From Pseudomonas maioricensis (GTDB lineage Bacteria; Pseudomonadota; Gammaproteobacteria; Pseudomonadales; Pseudomonadaceae), in assembly GCF_022790535.1 (NCBI RefSeq), contig NZ_LOHG01000002.1:275229-339228 (forward strand): a stretch of 64,000 nt of DNA, in the 5' to 3' direction. The first letter of the stretch is position 1, and the number at the start of each line of letters is the position of its first letter. The notes beneath the pieces are model-generated. The model was not told where the DNA came from, did not search any database, and worked only from the letters and a program-made list of their open reading frames with translations. Positions 1 to 12,005 of this stretch are shown here, piece after piece. The translations under genes were made by a program, and so were the position numbers.

Positions 1-172
1 CGGAAAGGGCCTGCATGGTCAGCGGAGTGATGAACTCGGCACCACCTCGGGTCATGACGACACGCACTTCAGCACCCTGGTCACGCAAGCGTCGAACCAG
101 TTCTGCGCTCTTGTAGGCCGCGATACCGCCGCCAACGCCAAGAACAATGCGTTTCCGATACAGCCGCTGCAT
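1..172 (-). CDS. coaBC: CoaBC, N-terminal part (cut by window edge)
   Basis: Bifunctional phosphopantothenoylcysteine decarboxylase / phosphopantothenate-cysteine ligase, cytoplasmic, two steps of coenzyme A synthesis. Only the first 57 codons are present. The protein begins [21 protein letters not shown], the typical flavoprotein start with the glycine-rich [10 protein letters not shown] loop of the decarboxylase half. The ATG at 172-170 faces radC, so the two genes are divergent and share about 130 bases of promoter region. The identification rests on this N-terminus and on the classical coaBC-radC neighbourhood. Confidence 0.93.
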   Translation of the reverse strand, partial: MQRLYRKRIVLGVGGGIAAYKSAELVRRLRDQGAEVRVVMTRGGAEFITPLTMQALS

Positions 173-305
173 AGGCCTGCCTTTTAGTCGAGTGATACGC
201 AACGGCGATGGACGTTTCCCCAGGCCGATCGCCGCGCAAAAAAGATGGGCTAAGATAGCACAGCGACCGTGCTGGAACAGCGGTCCCCACACACATGGAG
301 GTGGT

Positions 306-980
306 ATGAGTATTCGCAACTGGCCTGCGGCCGAACGCCCGCGTGAGCGGCTGCTGGAGCTAGGTTCGGCGAGCCTGTCCGATGCAGAGCTACTGGCGAT
401 TTTCCTGCGTACCGGCGTGGCCGGAAAAAGCGCTGTAGACCTGGCCCGTCACCTGTTGAATCAATTCGGCGGGCTGCGACCGTTACTGGATGCTGACCTG
501 ACGACGTTCAGCTCACATCTGGGGCTAGGGCCCGCCAAATTCGCGCAGCTACAGGCCGTCATGGAAATGGCCCGACGGCACATGGCGGAATCCCTGAAGC
601 GCGATTCCGCTCTGGAAAGCCCTGAACAGGTGCGTAACTACCTCAAGGCGCTGTTACGTCATGAGCCCCATGAGGTCTTCGGCTGCCTGTTTCTGGACAA
701 CAAGCACCGGGTTCAGGCTTTCGAAATCCTGTTCCACGGTTCGATCAACACCGCACACGTGCATCCCCGGCAAGTCGTCAAACGCGCCATGGTGCACAAC
801 TCTGCCAGCCTGATCCTCTGCCACAACCACCCCTCGGGCGTCACCGATGCCAGCCAGGCGGATATCGACCTGACCAAGCGGCTGCGCGATGCCTTGTGGC
901 TGATCGACGTGAAAGTGCTGGATCACCTGATCATCGGTGATGGTGATCCGCTGTCGATGGTGGAATGCGGGTTGATGTAG
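306..980 (+). CDS. radC: RadC family JAB/MPN-domain protein
   Basis: 224-residue RadC (UPF0758). The N-terminal helix-hairpin-helix-like part ([14 protein letters not shown]) is followed by a C-terminal JAB/MPN metalloprotease-like domain with the metal motif HNHPSG and a downstream D (SQADIDLT). Its biochemical role is unsettled; the old link to DNA repair has not held up in E. coli. The open frame extends upstream to 147, but the ATG at 306 preceded by GGAGGTGGT gives the family's usual length and start ([14 protein letters not shown]). Divergent from coaBC. Confidence 0.95.
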   Translation: MSIRNWPAAERPRERLLELGSASLSDAELLAIFLRTGVAGKSAVDLARHLLNQFGGLRPLLDADLTTFSSHLGLGPAKFAQLQAVMEMARRHMAESLKRDSALESPEQVRNYLKALLRHEPHEVFGCLFLDNKHRVQAFEILFHGSINTAHVHPRQVVKRAMVHNSASLILCHNHPSGVTDASQADIDLTKRLRDALWLIDVKVLDHLIIGDGDPLSMVECGLM

Positions 981-1000
981 GCGAGACAAAGCGGCATTCC

Positions 1001-1095
1001 CCCTGTAGGAGTGAGCTTGCTCGCGATAGCGGTCTTTCAATCAAATATCCCGTGACTGACAGACCGCTATCGCGAGCAGGCTCACTCCTACAGGG
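1001..1095. repeat. REP doublet (REPIN), GTAGGAGTGAGCTTGCTCGCGA family
   Basis: Two head-to-head REP copies: CTGTAGGAGTGAGCTTGCTC on the left and its reverse complement ending in CCTACAGG on the right, separated by a short variable core. It lies between the convergent radC and xpt genes. Such doublets are moved by RAYT transposases; no RAYT gene is in this window. Confidence 0.92.
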
Positions 1096-1142
1096 ATGCA
1101 TTTCAATTCATTGAATTGGGTGTTGTTTGTTAAGCAATTCAA

Positions 1143-3769
<2,627 letters not shown>

Positions 3770-3986
3770 ATCAGGAAGAGGATCACTAACGAAATGGGCG
3801 GGCATTTTAGCAGGCTATGGCGATTGTGCAGCGACCGTCCGCCAATGAGTGACGTCTTATGTCGCGCGCAGCTATCTAATTTTTTTGGTTTTGTTACATT
3901 TGCGCATCCGAATGCTGAATTATCGCTCTGTTTGGCCCTCTTTCCCGGGCCTTCTGTTTGTCTCTTTTCGAGTCTAGGGAGCTAGC

Positions 3987-5657
3987 TTGCCTACGCCTGT
4001 CCAACCCTTGCGGTTGTTAGTGCTGGCCCACGAGCCGGAATGGCTGGTATTGCTGCGCAGTTGCCTGAAGCCTGAGCAGAATCAGGAAAATCTGTTGTCC
4101 TTCTCGCACTGGAACGACATCAGTGCCTCGTTAATCGACGATCAACCGACCGTATTGCTCACCACACCAGAATTACAGCCGCCACCAGGTCGCTGCAATC
4201 TGCCGGTGGTCATGCTGCTTGAAGAAGAACCGCTGATCCCGCCACTTGGCGCCAGTGACTGGCTGATTCGTAGCGAGTTGACGCCTGCAACGTTACGCAG
4301 TTGCCTGCGCCATGTGAATGAGCGCGCGCTGCTGGAAAACACCCTGCAGCGCCTGGCCGAGCAAGACACGCTGACCGGCATCGCCAATCGTCAGGGTTTC
4401 CAGACCCTGCTGGCGGCACGTCTGCTGGAAAACGACGGGCGCGGCCTTGCGCTAGGCCATCTCGATCTGGACAACTTCCGTCGCGCCAACGACGCACTGG
4501 GTCATCAGGCCGGCGACCGGCTGATCTTGCAGGTAGTGGCTCGACTCAAAGGGCAGCTGGAAGTCGGCGACCAGATCGCTCGCCTGGGCAGCGACGAATT
4601 TGCACTGCTGATCGACACTCGTCGCGCTCCAGGGCGCGCGGAGTGGATGGCTGAACGCATCACCGAAGCCCTGTCCGAGCCGTACTGGGTCGACGGCGAA
4701 AGCTTGCTCATCGGCTGCAGTCTGGGGATTGCTCATTCCCGTGCCGAGGCGGGTGCGGACCCGTTGATGTGGCACGCGCACATCGCCATGCAGCAGGCCA
4801 AAGGTATTCAAGGCTGCACCTTTCACGTCTTCAACGACCGGCTGAATCGCAATGCCCGTAGCCTTGCCGACCTGGAGGGCGAGTTGCGGCGGGCGTTACG
4901 GCGCGACGAGCTGGAATTGCACTACCAGCCAAGGCTCTGCATGACCAGTGGACGCATTGTCGGGCTGGAAGCACTGGTGCGCTGGCGTCACCAGGAGCGA
5001 GGTTTGCTACCGCCCAGTGAATTTGTACCGCTGGCCGAACAAAGCGGATTGATCGTGCCGCTGGGTTACTGGGTGATCTCCCGGGCGCTGCGCGACATGC
5101 AGGCGTTGCTTGAGCGAGGCCTGCCGCAGTTGCACATGGCGATAAACCTGTCATTCCGTCAGTTTCAGGACAACCAATTGCTGGCGACATTAGGCCGACT
5201 GATTACCGAGCGCGGCATTGATGCGCAATGGCTTGAGTTCGAACTGACTGAAACCGCCGTCATGCGCCGCAGCGATCTGGTCAAACAGACCATGGACGCT
5301 CTCGGACGCCTGGGTGTACGGTTTTCGCTGGACGACTTCGGCACAGGGTTTTCATCGTTCGTCCATCTCAACAACCTGCCCATTACCCTGCTGAAGATCG
5401 ACAAGAGCTTCGTGGGTGAAATGGAGCAGCGCGAAGAAAACCGCAAGCTGGTCCACGCAATGATCAACCTGGCCCATAACCTGAGCCTGGAAGTGGTCGC
5501 CGAAGGTGTCGAAACATCTGAGCAACTGGCACTGCTGCGCAGCTATGGCTGCGATCAGGTTCAGGGCTACCTGATCAGCAAACCACTGCCGTTGCCGGAA
5601 TTGGTCAAGTACCTGACCTTCGATCAGCAAGCGCCCGGGGCGTTGAGCGGGGTTTGA
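3987..5657 (+). CDS. proE: GGDEF/EAL c-di-GMP phosphodiesterase, ProE-like
   Basis: 556 residues. Residues about 8-110 resemble a receiver fold without a phospho-accepting Asp. A GGDEF domain follows (120-285) with a degenerate active site GSDEF (201-205) and no RxxD inhibitory site. The EAL domain (295-545) keeps every catalytic element: EAL (328-330), N387, ELTE, DDFGTG (449-454), KIDK and EGVE. It should therefore hydrolyse c-di-GMP and not make it, with the GGDEF part perhaps sensing GTP. The TTG start at 3987 has AGGGA upstream. Its place beside rep and xpt matches P. aeruginosa PA5295 (ProE), which controls exopolysaccharide; the symbol rests on that synteny, recalled from memory. Confidence 0.87.
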   Translation: MPTPVQPLRLLVLAHEPEWLVLLRSCLKPEQNQENLLSFSHWNDISASLIDDQPTVLLTTPELQPPPGRCNLPVVMLLEEEPLIPPLGASDWLIRSELTPATLRSCLRHVNERALLENTLQRLAEQDTLTGIANRQGFQTLLAARLLENDGRGLALGHLDLDNFRRANDALGHQAGDRLILQVVARLKGQLEVGDQIARLGSDEFALLIDTRRAPGRAEWMAERITEALSEPYWVDGESLLIGCSLGIAHSRAEAGADPLMWHAHIAMQQAKGIQGCTFHVFNDRLNRNARSLADLEGELRRALRRDELELHYQPRLCMTSGRIVGLEALVRWRHQERGLLPPSEFVPLAEQSGLIVPLGYWVISRALRDMQALLERGLPQLHMAINLSFRQFQDNQLLATLGRLITERGIDAQWLEFELTETAVMRRSDLVKQTMDALGRLGVRFSLDDFGTGFSSFVHLNNLPITLLKIDKSFVGEMEQREENRKLVHAMINLAHNLSLEVVAEGVETSEQLALLRSYGCDQVQGYLISKPLPLPELVKYLTFDQQAPGALSGV

Positions 5658-5726
5658 GGTTGATGCTCACATCAATCGTGGATTTGCCTATGTCCCTGAC
5701 ACCGCTATCGCGCAGCAAACGGGGAA

Positions 5727-5816
5727 CTGTAGGAGTGAGCTTGCTCGCGATTTGGTCTTGATTGAAGAATATATTGCCTGAACTCACGCTATCGCGAGCA
5801 AGCTCACTCCTACAGG
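5727..5816. repeat. REP doublet (GTAGGAGTGAGCTTGCTCGCGA family)
   Basis: Left arm CTGTAGGAGTGAGCTTGCTC and its inverted copy at the right end, with an unrelated core between. It sits in the 200-base gap between the convergent proE-like and norM genes. Confidence 0.92.
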
Positions 5817-5865
5817 ATCGTGTTTGTTCCGCGACAGCGGTGGTAAACAGGCAATCAAGTCTCAC

Positions 5866-7248
5866 TTACCCCATCACCGGCACCGCCGCAGCCTCCCGGC
5901 GTAACAGCTTCGAGGTCTTTCTTTCGAAGGCCCAGGTCAGCGCAATCGCTGAGCACAGCAGCCCCAATGCCAGCCCCCACCAGACGCCCTCGGCACCGTG
6001 GTTGGTGTAAAAACCAAATATCCACGCTGCCGGTGCTGCAACCAGCCAGTAACTGGCGAGCCCGATAAGGAAGGTGGTCCGCGCATCCTTGAAGCCACGG
6101 ATCGCGCCCATCGCGATGGTTTGCGCGCCGTCGAGAATTTCAAACCAGGCGGCAATCGCCAGCAGCTTGACCGTCAGCTCGACGATGTCGGCGAATTTCG
6201 GGTCATTGATATCCAGGAACAGACCGATGACCAGGTGCGGTGCCAGCCAGAACAACATCCCGAACATCAGCATCACCACAGAGCCAAAGGCTATGCCTGC
6301 GCGCCCGGCAGTTCGGGCCAACAACAGATTACCCGCGCCGTAGTGCTGACCAATGCGCATGGTGACTGCGTAGGAAATCCCCACCGGAATCATGAACGCC
6401 ATCGACACTGACTGCAGAGCGATCTGATGCGCTGCCATTTGCGTGCTGCCCATGGCTCCCATGCAAAAAGCCGCGAAGGTGAACAGGCCGACTTCAACCG
6501 CGTAAGTCCCGCCGATTGGCAAGCCCAGCCGCCACAACTCTTTGAGATGGCTGCGCGAAAGCTGCCAGAAACCCTCGCGGATCGGATAGGCCGCGTAAGC
6601 AGGATGTCGACGGATATGCAGCGCAAGAATCACCGCCATCCCGTTGGTCACCACTGCCGTCACCAGACCAATGCCCATCAGGCCCAGATTCGGCAGCCCG
6701 AACACTTCATGGATAAAGGCGTAGTTGAGGACGAAGTTGGCAATCGCACCACCCAGACTGATCGCCATGACAGGGCCTGCACGCCCCAATGCACTGGTAA
6801 AGCCGCGCAAGGCCATGAACGTCAACAGACCGGGTAACGCCAGTGGCAAGGTGATCAAGAATTGACCTGCCATGTGCACGTTGGATTCGGTTTGGCCGAA
6901 ATGCAGCAAGATGGGCTCAAGGTTCCACAGGATCAGCATGGCAATCAATGCCATGCCCCACGCCAGCCAGACACCGGCCTGAACCAGTTGCGCAGCGCCT
7001 TTGCTGTCTCCCGCGCCGTGCCTGATAGCCACCAGCGTGCCGACTGCGGCCATGACGCCGACGCAGAAAAACGAAATGAAGTTGTAAGTCGCAGCGCCCA
7101 AACCACCGCCCGCCAAGGCCTCCGGGCCGATATGGCCCATCATCACCGTGTCGGTGAAAACCATCAGCATGTGCGCCATCTGTGAAGCGATCAGCGGCCC
7201 GGCAAGGCGCAGGATGATCCAGAGTTCTTTGATGGCAGGTTGTTGCAT
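5866..7248 (-). CDS. norM: MATE family multidrug efflux transporter NorM
   Basis: 460 residues, about twelve hydrophobic segments in two MatE repeats (the first with GPLIASQMAHMLMVFTDTVM, the second after GLPIGGTYAVEVGLF). These are inner-membrane antiporters that expel cationic drugs and fluoroquinolones in exchange for Na+ or H+. ATG at 7248. The gene is divergent from a LysR-type regulator with a palindrome between them, suggesting local control. In P. aeruginosa the same pair (PA5294/PA5293) lies next to proE and rep, supporting orthology. Confidence 0.92.
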   Translation of the reverse strand: MQQPAIKELWIILRLAGPLIASQMAHMLMVFTDTVMMGHIGPEALAGGGLGAATYNFISFFCVGVMAAVGTLVAIRHGAGDSKGAAQLVQAGVWLAWGMALIAMLILWNLEPILLHFGQTESNVHMAGQFLITLPLALPGLLTFMALRGFTSALGRAGPVMAISLGGAIANFVLNYAFIHEVFGLPNLGLMGIGLVTAVVTNGMAVILALHIRRHPAYAAYPIREGFWQLSRSHLKELWRLGLPIGGTYAVEVGLFTFAAFCMGAMGSTQMAAHQIALQSVSMAFMIPVGISYAVTMRIGQHYGAGNLLLARTAGRAGIAFGSVVMLMFGMLFWLAPHLVIGLFLDINDPKFADIVELTVKLLAIAAWFEILDGAQTIAMGAIRGFKDARTTFLIGLASYWLVAAPAAWIFGFYTNHGAEGVWWGLALGLLCSAIALTWAFERKTSKLLRREAAAVPVMG

Positions 7249-7337
7249 GGCGCGACGCTCGATTTCAGGGGGCAGTTATGAGCCGCCCATTCTCATCAGT
7301 TACGTGCGCGGGCACAAAGGGATAAATAAGATCGTTA

Positions 7338-7356
7338 GCATGAGTAAAACTCATCT
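7338..7356. promoter_or_regulatory. Candidate LysR-regulator operator
   Basis: Perfect inverted repeat ATGAGT-AAA-ACTCAT (7340-7354) in the norM/lysR divergent gap, with the size and T-rich/A-rich form of LysR-type recognition sites. It lies 52 bases before the regulator's ATG and about 90 from that of norM, where autoregulation and control of norM could be combined. Sequence-only inference. Confidence 0.5.
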
Positions 7357-7405
7357 CTTGGTTTTTTAGCTAAGATTGGCCTTCCCCGCAGCAGGAGCGT
7401 TCTGA

Positions 7406-8329
7406 ATGCCTCGTAGTCTTCCACCTCTTTATGCACTGCGCGCATTTGAAGCGGCTGCGCGGCACAGTTCATTTACGCGAGCAGCCGAAGAACTGTCGAT
7501 CACCCAAAGTGCGGTCAGTCGGCACATTCGTACCCTGGAAGATCACTTTGCCTGCCGACTGTTTCAGCGCATCGGTCGCAATATTCAGCTCACCGAAGCC
7601 GCCCGGACCTTGCTGCCAGGCGTGCGCGACGGCTTTTCGTCTCTGGAGCGCGCCTGCAGCACGCTCTCGGTCGATGATGGGATCCTGCGCATGAAAGCGC
7701 CGCCGACCCTGACCATGCGCTGGCTGTTGGCGCGCCTCAGTCGCTTCCGTCATCTGCAGGCTGGCAATGAAGTGCAACTGACTAGCGCATGGATGGAAAT
7801 CGATGTGGTGGACTTCAGTCATGAGCCTTTCGACTGCGCCGTGCTGCTCAGTCGCGGCCATCTGCCCGCCGACTGGGAGGCCATACGCCTGTTCCCCGAG
7901 TTGTTGATTCCTGTGGGCGCGCCGAATCTGGTGGACGATCAGCCTTGGAATATCGAACGCCTGGCCAGCGCCGAATTGCTGCACCCCACGCCGGACCGCA
8001 GGGACTGGCGCAGCTGGCTTGAACGCACGGGGTTATCGGAACAGGTTTCACTTAAAGGCGGGCAGGTGTTCGACACGCTGGAATTAGGTATGATCGCCGC
8101 CGCTCGCGGCTATGGGGTTTCCATGGGGGATCTACTCATGGTCGCCGAAGATGTCGCCCAGAACCGCTTGAGTCTGCCTTGGCGAACCGCTGTTTACAGC
8201 GGCGAAGACTATTATCTGGTGTGGCCAAGAACCCGACCCGGCAGCGAACGCTTGCGTCGATTGGGGGATTTTCTGCAGAGCGAAGTCAACGCCATGGAGT
8301 TGCCCGAGGTGCAAATCCTCAGGGAATAG
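7406..8329 (+). CDS. LysR family transcriptional regulator (GcvA-like)
   Basis: 307 residues. The N-terminal winged helix-turn-helix is clear: LYALRAFEAAARHSSFTRAAEELSI then TQSAVSRHIRTLE. It is followed by a type 2 periplasmic-binding effector domain (about 90-295). The PPLYALRAFEAAARH opening is typical of the GcvA/AmpR-like branch. ATG at 7406 with CAGGAGCG upstream. Divergent from norM, so norM and its own gene are the likely targets. The ligand is unknown. Confidence 0.92.
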   Translation: MPRSLPPLYALRAFEAAARHSSFTRAAEELSITQSAVSRHIRTLEDHFACRLFQRIGRNIQLTEAARTLLPGVRDGFSSLERACSTLSVDDGILRMKAPPTLTMRWLLARLSRFRHLQAGNEVQLTSAWMEIDVVDFSHEPFDCAVLLSRGHLPADWEAIRLFPELLIPVGAPNLVDDQPWNIERLASAELLHPTPDRRDWRSWLERTGLSEQVSLKGGQVFDTLELGMIAAARGYGVSMGDLLMVAEDVAQNRLSLPWRTAVYSGEDYYLVWPRTRPGSERLRRLGDFLQSEVNAMELPEVQILRE

Positions 8330-8380
8330 TGGCATTGCGACACAGTTTGTAACCGAATCCTACAAAACCGGGGACCATAC

Positions 8381-8407
8381 TCAAGTATTACGCGACAAGG
8401 CCGATGT
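8381..8407 (+). promoter_or_regulatory. FliA (sigma-28) promoter of the chemoreceptor gene
   Basis: TCAAG at 8381-8385, 14 bases, then GCCGATGT at 8400-8407, close to the flagellar sigma-28 consensus (TCAAG, spacer, GCCGATAA). It places the chemoreceptor in the late flagellar regulon, with transcription starting near 8415 and a leader of about 110 bases. Confidence 0.7.
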
Positions 8408-8425
8408 GTAGAATTGACGCCCCCA

Positions 8426-8442
8426 TGTACAAATTTTGTACA
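8426..8442. promoter_or_regulatory. Perfect 17-bp palindrome downstream of the FliA promoter
   Basis: TGTACAAA-T-TTTGTACA, perfect 8-base arms. It starts about 18 bases after the -10 element, so it covers roughly +10 to +27 of the transcript. As DNA it is well placed to be a repressor operator; as RNA it would be only a weak A/U-rich hairpin. Confidence 0.5.
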
Positions 8443-8524
8443 ACCAAGGCTAACTAACTTAATTAAATTCAGCTGAACGGCTATTAGAGGTCATTGAAGA
8501 CCCTCCGTTCGGCCAGGAGCCGTC

Positions 8525-10501
8525 ATGTCCAAGCCCCGTGCCCGAATTGCTTCGCAACTCGGTATTGCTTTGGCCGTTATTCTGGCAGTTGTCATCTCAG
8601 GCAGTACTGTCTTTGCGTTGCGTTCACTGGACTCAGCCAACCTCGTCATTCGTGAAGAGCACATGGCGAGTGAGGCACGCTTGCTGGCCGACCAGCTCAA
8701 CACATTTCACAGCACGCTGCGGGTCAGCACTCAGCGTTTGAGCGGGCTGTTTGAAAAGCGTTTCGCCAGCGGCCTTACCGTTCAGGCGGATCAGCCAGTC
8801 ACAGTCGCCGGGGTGCAGACACCGAGCCTGATCCTTGCGGGCAGTGCGCTGAACAACAACTTCAGGGAAGTTGACGAATTCCGCCAATTGACTGAAGGCG
8901 TGGCCACAGTATTTGTGCGCAGCGGCGAAGAGTTCATCCGCATCAGCACCTCGCTGACCAAGCAGGATGGCAGCCGCGCTATCGGCACCATGCTCGACCG
9001 CAAGAACCCTGCGTACGACCGCTTGATGTCGGGCCAGAGCTACGTCGGTAAAGCCGTGCTGTTCGAGCGCTACTACATGACGCAATACACCCCCGTGAAA
9101 GACAGCTCCGGCAAAGTCATCGCGGTATTGTTCGTCGGCTTCGATTACACCGACGCGCAGAATGCCCAGTTCGAAAACCTGAAGAACTTCCGCATCGGCA
9201 AAACAGGCTCTCTGGCCCTGCTTGATGATCAGAACCGTTGGCTGGTGCCACCAGCAGGCGTACAGGCCCTTGATCAAGCCGGCAAATCAGTCGCTGAATT
9301 TGCAAAAAAGCCAGGTAAAGGCCAGTACTGGAACGACACCAGCGAAGACTTCTACAGCGTTGCGCAGCCTTTCAGCGGTGGGCCGTGGACCGTTCTGGCA
9401 AACATGCCCAAGGACGAAATCAGCGCGGTAACGTGGAATGTCGGTACGCAACTGGCAATCGGCAGCCTGTTGGCCATGTTAATTGCAGTGGGCTCCGCTA
9501 TCTGGTTGCTGCGCAGCAAACTGCGCCCGCTGTCTGAACTGGTGCGTCAGGCCGAAGCACTGGGTGCCGGTGATTTGAGCGTGCGCTTGAACATCACCAG
9601 CCATGACGAAATCGGTCAACTGGCAACCAGCTTCAACAAGATGGGTGAAGCGCTGTCGACCATGGTGTCGCACATCCGCACGGCCGCCCAACAAGTCAGC
9701 AGCCGCGCGCATGAATTGTCCGGCCTCTCTGGTGGCGCTTATCGCGGCATGGAGCAGCAATCGGGTGAAATCGTCAGCATGGCGGGCGCGGTAGAAGAGT
9801 TCAGCGCCACCTCGCTGAACATTGCCGACAACATGGGCAACACCGAACGTCTGGCTCAGGAAAATGCTCAGCAGACCCGTATCGGTCGCGCCTCGATGCA
9901 AGAAGCATCGTCCTCCCTGGAGCAGATCGCCGCCTCGATCAACAGCACCGCGGCGGTCATCAACACGTTGGGGCAACGCTCTCAGGAAATCGGCAGCATC
10001 GTCGGCGTGATCACCTCGATTGCCGACCAGACAAACTTGCTGGCCCTTAACGCCGCTATTGAAGCAGCACGGGCGGGCGAACAAGGTCGTGGCTTCGCAG
10101 TGGTTGCTGACGAAGTGCGTAGCCTGGCAACGCGTACCCGGGATGCGACCAACGAAATCTCCGGGATGATCACCAGCATCCAGCAAGAGACCGGCAACGC
10201 TATCTCAACCATGCAGCAGGGCAATGCCCAGATGCAGGAAGGCCTGGCGCGCAACGCCAAAGTGGCTGCTGCGCTGGCGCAGATCGACGAGCAAAGCCGC
10301 TCGGCCGGTCAGCAATTCGCTGCGATCACCACCGCGACCCAAGAGCAAAGCAGCACTGCAACCTTACTGAGCAGCAACCTGCAAAGCATCGCCATGGCCA
10401 ACAGCGAACAACGTGAAGTCGTTTCGCATCTGGCCATTACCGCAGAGGAACTGAACACCCTGGCTGCCGATTTGCGCACCGAGGTTGACCGGTTTCGTTG
10501 A
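8525..10501 (+). CDS. Methyl-accepting chemotaxis protein with Cache-type sensor
   Basis: 658-residue transmembrane chemoreceptor. TM1 lies at about 12-32, a periplasmic sensor of roughly 280 residues follows (Cache_3-Cache_2 type, with [24 protein letters not shown] and [26 protein letters not shown]), then TM2 (about 312-332), HAMP, and the signalling domain with the highly conserved hairpin [21 protein letters not shown]. No CheR-binding pentapeptide is seen at the C-terminus (VDRFR). ATG at 8525 with CCAGGAG. A sigma-28 promoter precedes it and a strong terminator follows. The ligand cannot be told from sequence. Confidence 0.95.
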   Translation: MSKPRARIASQLGIALAVILAVVISGSTVFALRSLDSANLVIREEHMASEARLLADQLNTFHSTLRVSTQRLSGLFEKRFASGLTVQADQPVTVAGVQTPSLILAGSALNNNFREVDEFRQLTEGVATVFVRSGEEFIRISTSLTKQDGSRAIGTMLDRKNPAYDRLMSGQSYVGKAVLFERYYMTQYTPVKDSSGKVIAVLFVGFDYTDAQNAQFENLKNFRIGKTGSLALLDDQNRWLVPPAGVQALDQAGKSVAEFAKKPGKGQYWNDTSEDFYSVAQPFSGGPWTVLANMPKDEISAVTWNVGTQLAIGSLLAMLIAVGSAIWLLRSKLRPLSELVRQAEALGAGDLSVRLNITSHDEIGQLATSFNKMGEALSTMVSHIRTAAQQVSSRAHELSGLSGGAYRGMEQQSGEIVSMAGAVEEFSATSLNIADNMGNTERLAQENAQQTRIGRASMQEASSSLEQIAASINSTAAVINTLGQRSQEIGSIVGVITSIADQTNLLALNAAIEAARAGEQGRGFAVVADEVRSLATRTRDATNEISGMITSIQQETGNAISTMQQGNAQMQEGLARNAKVAAALAQIDEQSRSAGQQFAAITTATQEQSSTATLLSSNLQSIAMANSEQREVVSHLAITAEELNTLAADLRTEVDRFR

Positions 10502-10520
10502 TTGCCAAGTGACATAAAAA

Positions 10521-10545
10521 AACGCCCTTCGGGGCGTTTTTTTTT
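10521..10545 (+). terminator. Rho-independent terminator after the chemoreceptor gene
   Basis: ACGCCC-TTC-GGGGCGT stem followed by nine Ts, 20 bases after the stop codon. Confidence 0.93.
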
Positions 10546-10594
10546 GGCGGTTCAGTATTGCTGACACCGCGCTTTCGCGCCGCAGACATTGGAT

Positions 10595-10669
10595 CTGTAG
10601 GAGCTGCCGAAGACTGCGATGGGGGTATATCTGGATAAATGCTTCGCAGCCTTCGGCAGCTCCTACAGG
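10595..10669. repeat. Inverted repeat element, GTAGGAGCTGCCGAAG family
   Basis: Left arm CTGTAGGAGCTGCCGAAG with an inverted copy CTTCGGCAGCTCCTACAG. A REP-like family distinct from the GAGCTTGCTCGCGA type. It lies between the convergent chemoreceptor and LysE-type genes. Confidence 0.88.
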
Positions 10670-10705
10670 AAATGCATTTCAACGCGAGGGATTGCATGTT
10701 GGCCC

Positions 10706-11350
10706 CTACAGACCAACCGCCCCCCCAACAAACTCCGCATACCCGCTCACCACCACGTACACCGCGAAGTACGCAAAGATCAGCGCCGACGCTATGTAGG
10801 TGTACTTCATCAGCTTCTCGCCGATGAGTCGACCGCCCTGGTAGGCAACCGCACACAGCGAAATAGACCACAGCAAACCCGCCGCAAAAAAGCCTGACAG
10901 GAATAGACCTGCGCTCGCCACGTCATGCCCTTGTCGCGCAATGATCGCGCCGCCCACAGCCGCAAACCACAAAATGGCACTCGGTGAAGACATTGCCAGC
11001 ATGATGCCTTTGGAGAACAACGCCAGATTGGTCTTGCCCCACTGCTCACCGCTTTGCTGCATTGTCCCGTCAGTCTTGAAAGCACTGAGCAGCATTTTCA
11101 CGCTCAAGAAGCACAGCACCAGCGAGCCACCAATCCACAACACCCAGCGCACCGCTTCGAATTGCAACAGAACAGCCATGCCCATCATCGCCAGTACGGC
11201 ATAGATCAGATCGCCGACGCAGGTACCCAGCCCCAACCAGACGCCCTGAGCAAAACCGCGCTGCATGGCGATATTGATCATTGCCATGTTGGCCAGGCCA
11301 ATTTCCAGACACAGCGACAGGCTGAGCAGGAAGCCGTTGTTGAATTCCAT
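10706..11350 (-). CDS. LysE family amino-acid/metabolite exporter
   Basis: 214 residues, about six hydrophobic segments and the LysE/RhtB profile (LSLSLCLEIGLANMAMINIAMQRG, then SSPSAILWFAAVGG in the middle). Inner-membrane exporter of unknown substrate; members expel lysine, arginine, threonine, homoserine or other small solutes. ATG at 11350. The classic N-terminal PGP motif of LysE/RhtB is replaced by LEIGLANM, so the substrate may differ from the well-known members. Confidence 0.85.
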   Translation of the reverse strand: MEFNNGFLLSLSLCLEIGLANMAMINIAMQRGFAQGVWLGLGTCVGDLIYAVLAMMGMAVLLQFEAVRWVLWIGGSLVLCFLSVKMLLSAFKTDGTMQQSGEQWGKTNLALFSKGIMLAMSSPSAILWFAAVGGAIIARQGHDVASAGLFLSGFFAAGLLWSISLCAVAYQGGRLIGEKLMKYTYIASALIFAYFAVYVVVSGYAEFVGGAVGL

Positions 11351-11438
11351 GAGGGTGTATTCCTGACTTAAGTGCGCGCCACTTTAAGCAGGAGAAAGAT
11401 GGCCCGCAAGATACAGTCCGCGATACCAACTGTATGGT

Positions 11439-11954
11439 TTAAGCCAACAACCGTCGCCACCAGGAAGCGGTCTTCCCGGCGCTCTGCCGCGAACGTTCCA
11501 GCAATATTTCCGGCATATCGCGCACGCGAATCCACGATTCGTTCTGCCAGTTCAGCAGACTCAGCGTCATGTTGGGCCAATGCATCAAACCCAGCACCGG
11601 GCGTTGCGCTGTCGGCACTTGATCACGGTCGCGCAGGGTTTGCACCACGTGATGCTCAAGCCATTCACGCAGCGGCCCGTTGTGAGCGCCGTGCTGGTAG
11701 AGCAGCAGAGCGTAGGTCCCGGATTCGCTGATCATCAGCGCTTCCTGCGTCACCCCATAGCGCTCCAGCAAAACGGTTTTACGCTGGTCGGGCGCCAGTT
11801 TGCGGGCGCGGTGCTCATCCAGAAAAATCCCCATCAGATAGCCCAGATCGCGCGCGCAGAACCAGACCTGGCCTTCGAGGCAAATGGCGTGCATGTGTTT
11901 TTTCTGGCGGATGAAGAGCATGGGGGTGTGGGGTGGGTTAGTGCATGTATTCAA
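11439..11954 (-). CDS. BRO-N / phage antirepressor (Ant)-like protein
   Basis: 171 residues from a TTG start at 11954. A BRO-N domain spans most of the protein (GQVWFCARDLGYLMG, then ARKLAPDQRK, ISESGTYALLLYQ and LREWLEHHVVQTLRD), the DNA-binding fold found at the N-terminus of phage antirepressors. No C-terminal Ant/KilA domain follows; the end is a short basic tail (SWWRRLLA). The frame runs upstream to 12107, but AAGGAG at 11968-11963 lies 8 bases before the TTG, and the upstream region folds as a C4 antisense RNA whose loop matches this ribosome site. No other phage genes are nearby, so this looks like a domesticated prophage switch. Confidence 0.75.
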   Translation of the reverse strand: MNTCTNPPHTPMLFIRQKKHMHAICLEGQVWFCARDLGYLMGIFLDEHRARKLAPDQRKTVLLERYGVTQEALMISESGTYALLLYQHGAHNGPLREWLEHHVVQTLRDRDQVPTAQRPVLGLMHWPNMTLSLLNWQNESWIRVRDMPEILLERSRQSAGKTASWWRRLLA

Positions 11955-12005
11955 AAGTGCTTCTCCTTGGTTGGAGCCGCCGTTTCTCGTCGCCAAACGA
12001 TAGGG

